From contig JASAMV010001689.1 in the NCBI GenBank assembly GCA_030248065.1, positions 1 through 64,000 on the forward strand: 64,000 nt of DNA, given 5' to 3'. The notes below the pieces were generated by a model that was not told the DNA's origin, ran no database searches, and was given only the letters and a program-made list of their open reading frames with translations. The translations under genes were made by a program, and so were the position numbers. The DNA is from Rhynchonema sp. JSB1_4. Taxonomy: Eukaryota > Nematoda > Chromadorea > Monhysterida > Xyalidae. Shown here piece after piece: positions 1-13,000 of this stretch. Numbering within the stretch: position 1 is the stretch's first letter; each line of letters begins with the position of its first letter.

Positions 1-572
1 CAGACACACGCACAGCACACGGTGCACAGTCTGACAGCAGAAGTACAACGACTTAAAACTGCACTCGGCGACACGAAAAAACGGGAGAAACAGGTGCGAT
101 GATAGGATGAGAGATGATTTCAAAAAAGCTCATCGTTGTGTCTGTATACCACAAGTACCGCATTCTTTTCTAGTAATAATGTGACAGCAGTATGCGTTTT
201 GGCCGTGTTGCCTGTTTTCACAGACGGGCGATTGACCTTCAAAAACAGATTGCCAACGAGTTTCAGCTATCTGATTTGCGTCACGTGCTGGCTCGCATGC
301 TCGGCCTGAACACCGATCAGTTGGCGGTGCCCGATTACGAAATCATCAGTCGTCTGGAGAAACTGATTGACGGACAGCACGCCAGATTAATTGGTCCCGA
401 TCTGAGACCGGACGCACAGTTGTTGCAACCAAATGTCACTCTGCCGGGCGCAAACAGGAATCGAACGGTCACCAATCCAGTGCACCGACAACGACCACAA
501 AGTGTGAAGAGGGCCACCAATCCATCAACTACTGGCCTGTACAATCAGAGTGTAACTCCCGTGTGGAAATAA
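1..572 (+). CDS. 3' end of a coiled-coil protein gene (last two exons)
   Basis: The gene enters from beyond the left edge. Exon 1-93 is open in the frame starting at base 1 and ends CAG|GTGCGA (phase 0). It encodes a heptad-like helix including LTAEVQRLKTALGDTKKREK. The next exon most likely starts at 267 after the acceptor GAGTTTCAG, also phase 0; a weaker in-phase acceptor lies at 249. It runs to TAA at 570-572. It encodes a second helix (LSDLRHVLARMLGL ... DYEIISRLEKLIDG), then a basic, Pro/Asn/Thr-rich tail ending PVWK. The leucine spacing supports a coiled coil. I suspect a ciliary or cytoskeletal CCDC-type protein, but that is only an impression from the helix pattern. The reading frame continues upstream of 267, so the exon could be longer if another acceptor is used. 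Confidence 0.6.
171..245 (+). repeat. Dispersed intronic repeat, copy L
   Basis: This stretch lies just before the last exon of the left-edge gene. It matches 63281-63382 from TAATAATGT through TGTTTTCACAGACGGGCGA, then lacks about 36 bases of the other copy and resumes at ATTGACCTYCAAA. A third copy lies at 33412-33487. All three are in introns or at intron edges. Confidence 0.6.
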
Positions 573-588
573 CGATTCAATATTCTTC

Positions 589-594
589 AATAAA
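589..594 (+). terminator. Poly(A) signal AATAAA
   Basis: A canonical AATAAA lies 17 bases after the stop codon of the left-edge coiled-coil gene, so that gene has a very short 3' UTR. Confidence 0.65.
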
Positions 595-1565
595 CTTTTT
601 TGGAAGATGGCTTTTATGGTCCAGCATCATACTGATGCGTTTAATTAAATTGCCGTTATCGGAAGAGGATCACTTATATCTCTTTTCTTTCGACCCAAGC
701 ATTTAGGCTTGGTCCCATGCTTGGTGACTCTGATTTTTGCCCACAGTTTAAATCTGCCTAGTTGCAATTCTAAATCTGCGCCTGAAAGGAGCCTAAAACT
801 GAATCCATTCTTCCACCTTTATGAATATTGTTGTGTATTCTGCAGAAACAGTCCAAAACATACATAGCATTTATATTTTATTATGCACGCATTATTTGAC
901 TGACTCATTGAAACACAACAGACCTAATAATACCATTTGCAAACAATGAACACTCACACAAACACAGCACAAAAATACACTTTAGAAGTTTTATATCCGA
1001 ATCGTTTCTACAGTAATTCATCTGACACGAGAGTTTCTCAACTGAACAAAACGTCTGCGGTAATCACAGGAACGAGCAAATGTGCTTTGACATACATAAA
1101 TACGATGTTATGTAACAAAAGTGAGTTTACGCAAAAACAAAAATGACTATGTTTTCGAGTCGATAGAAAACATATACGGGTCGATAGTTGACCACAATAA
1201 ACAGCGAGACGTGAAACATCAGTGATGAGGTGCCGAGCGTAATGGTGCAATGGCGTGTTGGGACCGAAATAGTTGTCAGCAGGTACACATAGCTAGTTAA
1301 CTTTGTTCTTTTCAAATTCAGCCCACACACCACGGGTTCAAGATCACAGTTAAGCGGTATTATACACAAGAATTGAAATCAAAATACAACGCACTTTACA
1401 GTCGTCCTAACGCATGGGCCACGAACGAAATCGTGCAAATGTGCAGTAGATCCAACGCTGGGCTGGTGCACAGGGTAGTCCAAAAGTATCTCAACAAGAA
1501 GCACCTGCGCCAACAATTTCCGTTTTTCACCTGCGCGTATATCTTATTGCAACATGCGCCAAAAA
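595..1565. other. Intergenic, no gene seen
   Basis: AT-rich sequence with only short open frames and no recognisable protein. One exact copy of the recurrent word TGAAACATCA lies at 1212-1221. Confidence 0.5.
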
Positions 1566-2165
1566 GGGTGATATTTTTGAAACGGTGTAAAGGTCAGTTG
1601 GGTGTAAGGGTCGGTGGAAAGCTCGGTGTGAAAAAGTTCAGTGTAAGCTTCAAACAGTGCACGCTGAGCCAGCAGCAGACGCGCGTTTCTAAACGAAAGG
1701 TTAACTTTGACAGTCTGCTGTGCAAGTGTAAATCGTCTGTTTGCAATATTGTTTGTTTAGGCTGGTTGCACAAGCATTTTTAAACGATATTTATAAATTT
1801 CGTGACCTTTTATGGAGCCGTTTTGAATTCGTGCTGCGATCAGTTAGCGGCATCAATTTTTTTGGTACCGCCGTCAGTGAATGTTCAATTTCTCAATAGC
1901 CTCACGGCGGAATGTCAGGCAACTTAAAAAGATTCCTTTAAAACGTTTCTGCAACCAGCTTAAATGAACTAGATTGCAAACAAACGATCTACATTAGCAC
2001 AGCAGACTGTCAAAGTTGACCATTCGTTTAGAAACGCGCGTCTGCTGCTTGCTCAGCGTGCAATGTTTCAAGCTTACGCCGAGCTTACACTGAACATTCT
2101 CACACCGAGCTTTCGACCGACCTTTACACCCAACTGACCTTTACACCGTTTCAAAAATATCACCC
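1566..2165. mobile_element. 600-bp foldback element, GGGTGATAT family, copy 1
   Basis: The ends are perfect inverted repeats: GGGTGATATTTTTGAAACGG at 1566 and its reverse complement ending at 2165. The arms continue inward for roughly 220 bases on each side (about 1566-1790 and 1935-2165), leaving a loop of about 140 bases. The outer arm is built from variants of a short motif, GGTGTAAAGGTC / GGTGGAAAGCTC. There is no transposase frame, so this is a non-autonomous MITE-like element. A 226-bp relative with the same ends lies at 57942-58167. The open frame at 1373-1783 runs into the left arm and is not a gene. No target duplication longer than an A-rich triplet is visible. Confidence 0.85.
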
Positions 2166-2297
2166 AAAGTTAGATTTTTGGCTCAGTCCCCAGCGTAGTC
2201 GATGAACGTTGGGCCACCCTGTACGCCACATGCGCTTAGCAACTCAACTACAAATACATACAGTATGTACAATCAATCGCGAATGCAGCAGTGGTGA

Positions 2298-4027
2298 TCA
2301 TGTGAGACTCTCTACGCCACTATCCCCTGTGCCCAACGGTTGTGTGACCGCAGTGGGGCAAGGCACCGGTTTGACAGGCACCGTCTTCGCGTTGCCGTCA
2401 GTGAGCGCTGTCGCCAGATCTGTCCTCAACCAATCGGGCAACGGCCTGAACTTCTGATCCCAGGGCACGTCATAGTGCGATTCCATCGAGTTACTGCGCA
2501 TCATGCCCTGGCCACTCGACGAACTGTGACACGAACTGGCACTCGAACAAATGCCGACTGCAGCCGTGCCTGAATGGTGATTGGATGATGTGGCCCGGGC
2601 GATGCAGCCTGATTGGCCGGTGTTGAGTCGATTGGTGTGCTGATTGGCTGAATGGGGTGTTTGATGTTGAATGGTGAGTTTGTTGTGATGCCGATGTCGA
2701 CGACGCGATTGCAGATGGACGAACAGCAGAATGACGAATGCGGCGATGAACGCGATCAACAGAAGCGACACCAACGCAACTGACCAGACTGGCAGGGAGG
2801 CCGTCGTATGAACACCTGACAGTAGGACACGTCACAATTGGTTGGAATGATTGTGGATAATTCACTGTACGTGAGAGAACGATGTATAGTTACATAGACC
2901 CTAAAGCGTCAGCTTGGGTTGTCAACTCAAGCAGCACTGAATGAGCGCGAGGGACTGTGTTGAAGATGGGAGTTGACCATGTGAGTTGACCAGATGAATT
3001 TTTAGCCAATAAATGAAACGTTGCTCGCCACACACGTTGCGTCAACCAAAAACATGCCAACCAAATAATTCCCCTCACGTTCCCAACCGCGCAGTGAAAC
3101 ATCAACAAACCCACCATCACTTCTCGACGCGTCATAGAAGTACGCGCCAGCACCACTCGATTCGAGCACGTCCGGATTGGCGGTGGTGGTCGGTATGAAA
3201 TCGATCAGATCCAATTCCTTGATAGCCAATGAAACATTGAAACAATCGCCCGATATATTGACGACGGTGTAGGGCTCGCTGAGAGGCAGCGACACGTACG
3301 GTCCGGACGCCAGCACCTCCGAGTTTTTGAGCGGATCGCGATACTGCGGATTGTGCCCGATTAACTGGCTGCTCAGCGTGGCGTTGCGAATGTAGTAGCC
3401 GATGAATGGCTCCCACGCGTGAATCTGCCACACATTCTTGTGCATCGCGTTTGGATTCGCTGCAATATTGGATGGATGTATGTGCGAAAAGGAATATATG
3501 TATATAGCGTCTACCTCGTCAGATTGGGGCATACCTATCAGTGGGATCGAATTTGGGACAAACTTTGGATCCTTGAACAACAACTGTGGGAAATGTTGAT
3601 GTTTATGCTAGAGACTGAGCGCCTTCGGTCTCGTTTTGGCTGTGGAATTTACAGTACTTTTTTACCGCTAATGTTGTTCCGAGTCCAAACAATTTCACAC
3701 TGATCCAATTGAAGAAATTCGACAGAAAGCCCCTTGTTTCATAAAGTTCATGCAGCAGGATCTGTTCAAAAGATACCCACCATTTTGGGAGTCGACATTC
3801 CAGCTGACGGTGCGCTTTTGTTCGTCAATGTCCTCCAACATGAGATTGAATCGCGGATAGACGAACGTCGATATTTTGATGCATTCGTGTCGGCCCGACG
3901 TGAGCACTTTGCCGTCACGTAGTTCGATCGACACCCATTGGAAACCGGTCAGTTCGAAGCTCGATACTGATCCATATAGCACGATTAGCGAGAATAAATA
4001 GTGACGCAAGTGAATGTAGAGCAGCAT
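2298..4027 (-). CDS. Unrecognised type I single-pass membrane protein, 3 exons, 378 aa
   Basis: Exons on the minus strand: 4027-3781, 3459-3088 and 2815-2298. All junctions are GT-AG and phase 1, and the joined length is 1137 bases including TGA. I chose the ATG at 4027 because a signal peptide follows at once (residues 1-23, cleavage near GSVSS|FELTG). The ectodomain (24-216) has only two cysteines, Cys49 and Cys155, probably disulfide-bonded, and N-glycosylation sequons at N108, N150 and N157. A hydrophobic helix at about 217-239 (VALVSLLLIAFIAAFVILLF) is followed by the stop-transfer stretch RRRHRHH. The tail of about 135 residues is Ser/His/Gln-rich. It contains HYDVPW (Tyr321), a form bound by Crk-type SH2 domains in other proteins, and a PVKPVP proline stretch. 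I do not recognise the ectodomain family. It may be a lineage-restricted receptor or adhesion protein. Confidence 0.75.
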
Positions 4028-7000
4028 ATTGGAATCAGTACATTTGGGTGTTCGTTCAGTTGATTCCTCACAGACGATGCAGACCAATTGTTTATAGCGA
4101 TTGACTGCGGATCATAAATATTGCGGGCGGCAGAATAAAGACAAGTCCCGCGATGCCGTTTGACGTTTATTAGTGGTTTATTTGATGATATTATAAACGT
4201 ATACAGTAGGTGGATAAATTTGTTTATAATAAACAAGTCGGTTGATGTGGTTGGATTACATTTGCAGCCTGCTAGAGACCGCACCTTGTGATAATATGAG
4301 AAGACACCACGATTTTCCTTTGAAGGTCTGATGTGCGCTTTCTTCAGAATAACGGCTGCTTTGAGTTCTGAAAAATATACGGAATCATTAGAATAGAGCG
4401 AGAGCTACACGATGGGAAACGAATGTAGTTCAGATAGAATATGCAAATTCATAAGACCACTTGGCACCGTAAAAAACTCATCGAGTTGGGGGTTAAACAG
4501 ACATTAATAAAACGGCGACGGCCCACATGCATTTGTTGATATTATAAGAATAGAGCGGTCATACAGGGACAGAACAATAACGGGAATTGGAATAACATTA
4601 AGAATAAGAGGCCATAGATTGTAAAAACATATAACGAAATCATCTTTTTCCGCGCAAAGCGATCGCGCAACAACACATGAGCCAAGAAGAAAAAAACAAA
4701 CGAAAAAAATTGACCGGGTTTGAAATAAAACTTAATCGCGGATATCAAGGTGCAATCAATCGGACAAATATAACTGATTGATAAACATTGCGGATGTTTT
4801 TTTTATCATAAATTACATGTAAAACACACAGCACAACATTTGCCTGCCAAAATAACTGCATGTTTCTGGTCTCATTTCGACACGCGCTGCAAGCAAAAAC
4901 AGGCAAGAGCTGTTTGTCCGCCCGCACAAATGCGCGTTGACCGAAAAAAATATGGACACCCGCCACTAATCATTGCTACAATTACACGCACACATGTTGC
5001 AAATCTGGTGTGAAAATGCACACTACGAGTCCGGATCTGAGTCGAGATGTTGGTCCCGGTTCGGCACCGGACATAAACAAGGACTGACCGAAACCAGGCA
5101 TCAAGCCCTGGTGCGCGTTTAAACGAGAGGTGAAAGGGGCATCATACACAACACAGGGCGGATAAGAAACAGCAGCAAATCACCGTGAAATATCTTGTCA
5201 GCAACAGGCCTGTGCTCATGTTTAGGTGTATCAATCAATCAGTGAAAGTCAGATGCAGATGCCTTGGTGGCCGGTGGGACAATTTTCAGCGTGGGGGAAG
5301 AAAAAATGTAGGTGCTGCATTTCATGCATGCCCCGTGAAACATCAGTCAACCAAGTGTGTTGGCCCAAAACAACACGAACATGTGCAAACACATGCATCG
5401 ACATATTTGTGTCCCATTCAAAAGCCAGACTGAGCCAAGCGGGTCGAGATACACAACATGACTGATTAGGCGACGTGCAGCCGCGTGCGTGTCACAAACA
5501 CTGGTCAGTAACAAATAGTCACTTTGCCGTTATGTCCACTTGACGAAAACTAATGTGCGCTAATTTCGGGCATGTGCTGTTCGTATGCACATACTGTAGG
5601 TCAACCGGACGTCCCGAAATATGAATGAAATGGACAAAATATAATAACAAAATGCTGTCAATGGTTTTGGTGCTAAATTGAAGTTGTGAATTGTAAAATG
5701 CCGTGCAAAGGGCGGAAATCAATCATATTTCGTGAACTGAGTGACGTTTCATAAGTATACGTTTTTGGGTATTGTTGATTGTGTTTCAGAGTTGTCATAA
5801 TAACATGAACAGGTTTGAAGCATACTCGCTACAACTATGTACTACCAACAGGTGACCGCGCCTGCAAAAACAAAGTCGAATAACGGACAATCCTCTTCGA
5901 GCCGAACACTGCGAAATGTTGTGCAAAAAGATTACAAACGAACACTAAAATCACAAGCTGAAAAAACACCGAGACAACCGACGCCGCTGGGTTAGATAAA
6001 ACTGTGTATTTTTACATGTGGAAATTTGTGACGGTGACTGTCGCTCGCTGATCAAACAATACAAAAACAGCGCATATCGAAACCACAACCAAAATGCACG
6101 CGAAAAGCACACCAGGGGTGTTATTATGCATTATTTTGCCATATTTGAACAAACATCACACGCGGATACAAATATGCACACGCAATACAACGAACCAGAT
6201 GGTGTATCATACCACTACGTGTGTTGTACAACCAGAAAAATTGTAATCTCGAACAATTGGACAACGTAAATTTGAGGGAATAGAGCTCGCCATGGAGTCA
6301 AAAATCTGGAGCGCAGCAGTTTTCGAGCATTTTGTTGGCAAATTAGGGAGTAATACGCGGATACACATTACATGAACAGCACTGGGTGGGCAGTGTTGTT
6401 TTGCGTTCAACACAACCGCACACCGAAGATAAATGTTGCCTTGGACAAACAACGGCCAGGGCGTTTCACAAACACAGTTTGGTTTGACAGGCCAAATGTT
6501 GCGTAATATGGCGTGCATAACCTCAACCAGCTGCCTCCAACAGGCCCTTGTGGTATCTAACCAGCAACATTTTACGTGTCATTTAGCCCTGTGACAAGTT
6601 GACCTGCCAGGAAGACGCCGGTGGCCCACGTCAGTTTGCCTTCAAATGGTGTTGGTGGCACAAAAAATTTGAGCTCGTGCTCCTCAAGATATATTTTCGG
6701 GCGAACAACAACAATATGTAATGTTGCGTCCGTGATTGCGAACATCTACCAGAGCGCCAACGAAGAAAACCGAACTGGCAGCGCGAGAACCGCTCAAATT
6801 CGGACGAGCTACCTACAGTATCAGCGTTTGTTATCACTTGTCGCATCTTGTGGTTGCGTCGACCAACCTCTTTGGTCTGCACACATTGACAAGCGACAAA
6901 AGCAGTTTTCTCTTTCATTGCATTATGCTGCTGTCCGAGTAGTTTCAGTCGCAGACCAGCACCTGTTACCCAACAGCTATTGATGGGTGGGATTGGACAC

Positions 7001-10000
7001 GTGCGCGGTTTGTTTTACCGCAATGAGTGCCCCACCAAGCACCATCAACCAACTACCGGGCTGCCCCGCTGTTTTTTGGGAACCACATGTGCGAAATGTC
7101 CGCAATTCACACGAAACGTGCCCAATTTGAGTATAATATATGAAGAGAAGGCGTTGGTGCTTGGGCGTTTTAAAATGTACACACCATTGCCGGCCCATAA
7201 AACCAGACACCACAACCACAACCAGAGCGAAGCGAGCGCGGGAAATGAACTAATGAATCTTGCGCGGTGTGAAATGCAGTTTTTTCCACCGACAAATCTC
7301 AAACCGCAATCGGTGCTTCTGATAACGGTCAACGCGCGTGTGTGCGAGTGTGACCGTAAAGGTACCAATTATATGGGCTACATAAAACACGGGAGGACCA
7401 ATAGACCAGACGCCGTCCGGCTGTGAAAAGCGAAATGGTCAACCTGGCTCGCACCTACATACATAAGAGCGGATAAAACAGCGGGCAATCAAATGACCAG
7501 TTTTTGAAAAGCTGTTCACTGAATCATATTGGGGATATTTTTCTTGGAACACTGTTCGCACCATGCGTGCCACACTGCATATAGACATCCAGGCCAATCT
7601 GCCGCAGGTTCATTATCAGAGCGTGCGGACACAATTGGTTTATGAGACAGCAGATGAAAGACAGGAACTCAAAGAAAATAAGGCAAAAATTGCGTTGATT
7701 TTTCGACACCGAAATTGTCGGCAACGAAATCTGTCGGCTCGAGATCGATGACAGATGGTGAGTCAAAGCAGACACATTAGATTGAATAAACTGCAGAAAA
7801 CACACGGTTGCTGCTGCTGTTGTTTGCGTCGATGCATTGAAACGCAATGAACCGTACTCCACGTTGACTGTAACCAATCACCGCAACTTAGCGGGTACCG
7901 CTCACAGCACACATCACCTCGGTATGAAACCCGTACCGAACAAGAAACTTGCAAAACAGCGAGAGGTACTACCTACTGTGCAGCAGCATATTTCAGTCGC
8001 GACCACAGATGACATCTTTATTTTGGTAGGAAATCTACCAAAAACCAATGCACAAAACAACATTTTGTGTGTCGACCGTGAAAATGAGACTTTGGGGAAA
8101 GCTGCATGTGGCTCGGAATGAGGCGGACTAAGATTTCAACGAAGATAAAACAGCTTCGGCATGAGACTAGAAAATAGGCGACCGCTGATAAATCGAGCCA
8201 CTGCTGAGTCAACAGCGAGTTAAAAAAGAAATGGTCAAGATTAGGAAACGGCGTCGTTCTTTCTTTGTCTTTCTGGCTTAAAGGGCGTGTTCCCCGATGT
8301 GGACAGACTAATGAGCCATGAGAGAATTTTTGAAGCATGACGCGCCATTTTGCAACAAATTCACGTTCGGGACTCGGCTGTTAATATGAAGTCAGGGACC
8401 ACAAAGGGCCCGTATTCCACAAAAAGAAACGAACCCACTTTTTAGTTTAAGACATGTACACTGAAATTTCCTTATTACATCAACCAAACTTGATTAGAAC
8501 CATAGTTCTGTATAGTAATACCACCAGGGTCAGAAAGTTTCAGTTTGCGAGCGGGCGGATTAATCTCGCATGAGTGAAACTTGAAACAGTCGGAATACCA
8601 CCCCATAGTAGTCTATTCTTTGTAACGTATAGTACATGATGATAAAGCAACAAACAACAGCAGCCACTGGCGAAAGTTTCTAAATAGCCAAAGCTCGACC
8701 CTGGGGTTGGGCCAAGTCGGGTTTTGCATTACTATTTTAGTTTGATGGCATCTGAATCCAGTTGGTCAACGGCAGCTGGGAGTTTTGAACGGCGGTTATC
8801 AAAATTGTACACGAGTTTGCAGAAAGGTTCACAGCGACGTTCAGCAATGTTTGCACAAACGTATGCGTGACGATATCGCAAACAAGAAACACATGTGTGC
8901 GTACGAAATTGAGAGCAGCCGTTGTTGGGTCTGGGTGGCCCTGTCAATGGGTGTCATCATGCTGTAGTCTTTGATGGGGGAGGCACCCTGGAATTTCAAA
9001 AGTGACGGCAATTTATAGCGGTTGCACCGGACCCGGCGGGTTCCAAAACGAACTCCAGTTGTGGTTTTGCTGCTGGTTGGGCGTATAATGAACGCTTTTC
9101 GAACACGCCAAAGTGACAATTCAATCATAGCGCCCCTGCAGTTGCTTTATGGCGTATCCTGTTACATTTGAAGTCCACGCCACCTTGCATCACGCAGTAT
9201 TGGCTGTAAGAAGCAAGCAGCATACACGCGCGGACAGATAAGCGCAAACTGGGACATGAAACTTGCAGTCATGCTGGGACCAAGGCCATTTTGAGGCGCA
9301 CATCCAAGTCTGGGACCCAGTCACGCGCGTGCCTAAGTCCATAATTGCGCAAGTTCCGACAGGCGATTTCCGTGTTCACTGCATTACAGCGACCATCCTT
9401 ATCTGAAGCCGGACGAGCGGCCCTATTATTATTATTACGCCGATGCACAATCAAGCTTTCACGACTCAGGCTCTGGGTCTCTGATTATGTCATCAAAACG
9501 TGTAATGATGGCGGCACTGGTATGGATACACAAAGGTGCGCAGAAACATTATAATGTGTACCCCTGGTCAGCCGTCAGGTACCGAACACGTAGAAACTGG
9601 TATGTGTTCCCTGTGAACAAGATAAAATGTGTTCCAACCAAAAGCATGAGCCTAACTTGGAGTGACAAGTGGATATGACATGTACCGTAAGTAGAACACA
9701 GAGTTTCGAACGTTCTAAGCTGTCTCGTTGGGGGATATTATGGCCCATTTTTGATAGCTCCACTGGTCATCGCTCTCATTCATGGCTTAATATGCATGCA
9801 CAGAGCTCGGTTGACGACACAAAACGCTTCACAATTCCCGACCAACTATAGTTATGGCTGATAATAATAGCGGCTCATATAACTCTGCTGGACTGCTGCC
9901 CAAAACTGCTGTGATCGTTGGCTGGTGACCCCATAATTCTTGTTCAAATTATCCCAGTATCAAATAGAAAATGACAAATGCATGAATACCACTCAAGCCG

Positions 10001-13000
10001 TCATAACCTACATATATTGTATGCACATACGAAAATTATTCGAAGATAAAGACCGAATTAAAAATTATTGGAAGCCAAAGCAAGCAAGAATTTACAATAA
10101 TCATGATATCAAGCCGATTGGGGACATTCTATTGTTTGACCGACCGGCTGTATATCAAGTGGCCAAAACACTTCAGTTCACACCAGCCACAACCCATGTG
10201 CTCTCCCGGGGGCCTACCATTCTCTTGAACGAACGCATACAGCTGCAACAGGGTGCTTCTCGCCAAATAACGCCTACTAATTAATGGGACCCTGTCCCCC
10301 CAACCAAACGGTGCACCATTGAATGTGCGGTACTCGCTAAAAATAACGATTGTCGCAACATGGGGGCGGGGTCAGCTTGCGCTTGTACACACACACACGT
10401 GTTATAATTTTTCGCGCTCTTGAAATTTGAATAACGATTGCATGACGCCTGGCAGTTACATTGGATGTCGTGTGTGAGGGACACAGCGACGCCACATTCG
10501 GACACTGGCCCACATTTATCATGAAGCTGCGCCCGCAAAACATGTAGGGCGTTGCTTTTGTTGCGTGTCACGTTTTGCGAAACTGGCAAGCGCATGCACA
10601 TAATTCCTTGCATATGTTGGTACCAAAGAACATGAAACATTAGTCATGGTTTAAAGCCATTTGGGGCCACACTTGACAAACATGGAAAATAGGAAAGAAT
10701 TTGCGTATGAAAGTTGCGCAGCGGAAAATATGTAAATTCCAGCGACAGCCTATCTGTCGTAAAAGAAATTGACAGAAAAAGACACGCGCAAGTGCTACTG
10801 TAGCAGGCGGTTATCAGTAGTAAAAAAGCTAAAAAGTTTGCTCCCAACGGTCCAAACCGTAGTCGGAAAGCGGGAGCAATATCGGATGATAAAAATAATA
10901 AAATACCACAACGGCATGTCTTGGTTTGCTGCAATAGCTCAACAAAAAGCATTCGAAATCAACGGTGCATGAATTGATGCGGGCTAGGATGCTAAGAATA
11001 GACCAATTTAAGAATGGCAACGCACGATGCGCTTCTCAAAATTTATGGCTGTAATTTAAAGTTTTTAGAATTTACGGCTCTCTGAAAAAGACCACATTTG
11101 GACACATGCAAATGAAGCAGACGAAACCAATTGCGAAATTTCTGGTCTGTCTTGTTCTTTGATCAAAAATCAAAAGCAGACTAAATGCACGAAGACATAT
11201 AGTATATCTGACAGATCGGTGACCGAGGCTCAATAAATCAGCGTCAGGTACAACGGCACACAAACAAACACAGAGAAGATACAGTGTGTTGGCAATCATA
11301 ATAAACACATCTTATATAACCAAAGCAATGCTCAAGTCCAACTGTATCAATATCATCATGACCGAACGCCACATGTTGAATTCTGATGGGCATAAAGTTA
11401 GTGACAGGTACATAAACCTCATTTATCGGGTACGGACAGTGGGTGTGCGACATTAGCTCGCGTTGCATGCGTCCAACATCGCGTGTGACAAGCACGCGCG
11501 TTTGTGACAACCTTGTGTGTCATTGATGCTCGTTTGTCATTCTCACCCACACTCGTTGGGTGGGCTGGTCACTGTCTTATCAGTATCCAGATCTGCAAGA
11601 GGTCACTTGATTCGTCATATAGACAGCCAGCTCTCCATTAGACACTTAGTTGCCTGATTGATAAAGGTTGAGTATGAAGACATAACTGATACTAATGTTT
11701 CAAACTGCAATAATGGAACCAACTACTGGAGACGACCTGGAAGTACAAGCACTGGATGTGATCCGCATGTGACAATAGGAAACTTTAGGATGTGACACAA
11801 GCCACGTGTGCAATACACGTTAAGCCGATTTGGAACACACGTACAAAGACAATATCAGCACAAAAGAAGCACTGTTGTTGTTGTGGAAATCGTCGTCGCG
11901 ATATGATAGCGGAGAAGTACAAAGATACTGGCGCACATGTAATACGATGCGAGATACATGTACTGTAACTCGGAAATTACGGTATAGGATTACATGCCAC
12001 TTGTACAGCAGACACTGTAGTATACATATATCGTGCAGCTGATTGTGGTTAGAAGCAGTAGCCATCGAAAAGACGTTAACGCGCAAACAAAAACAAGCCG
12101 AAAGAAACAGCCAACCTATAAAATCCGTTGTTGTGGACAGCCGAAAATTGCAAAAGTCAGGGTAACAAGCAGGTACAGAAAAACAGGACATAGAAACTAT
12201 GCACGACGAAGACCCGGCACCTAAAAACTTGCTGGTCCCAGCACCGGAAGGATGGGCAACGGGGGGCGCACGCACTTATGCAATATTTATGAAACTACAA
12301 TGGCCAGTTACGCCGGAACTGGCTGCCCCGTCAATTTCTTTGTAAAACAAACGCAACCATAGTGGCAGTCGGCCTTTAATGGGCCCGGTTGGTTGTTTCA
12401 GGCGCGAGTCAAAATAACGACACTTTGACCATTCAAAGATTGCATATTCTAGTATTTGTGGTCGTGTGTGTTTGTAGTAAACTAACAACCATAATGGGAA
12501 TGCCTCTACGATTGCACAGAAGAACATGACTAGCGCCTCCCCACGGTAATAGTTAAAGAGCCGTAGTAACCGTCACTGTTACTACCATGTACTTTAGTAG
12601 TGGGGCACACGCGGTGCTCCAAGCGTATAAACGGTTTACGACTATTTAGCATTTTTAGTAGCATCCATTCACCGTGGAACGCCCGGCGGGCACTTTGACA
12701 TAGCACGACGACAGGGCACTCGCGACTTGCAAACATGCTTGGCATGCTGGAAGGATGGTTTTAGCTTTTCATCGCATGTGGCTTTGCCCGAGTGAGAGCT
12801 TGAAATCCTTAGTCCGGCCGAACCTATCAATCAAGTCTGACTACTGACTGCAACTAATGCCACTCGCAGTATGACCAATTTCAGGAACAACAAAATTATG
12901 TATTCAAATGGGATCGGTGTCATCGTATGCGCGTATACCGAAAATCGCAGCCGGTCATGCTTGACTGACAAAGCATAGCTTATTTGGAAGGTGCGCTAAA

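Noticed and set aside
1373..1783. 136-codon plus-strand frame
   Set aside because: More than half of it is the left arm of the 1566-2165 foldback, and the rest has no recognisable features.
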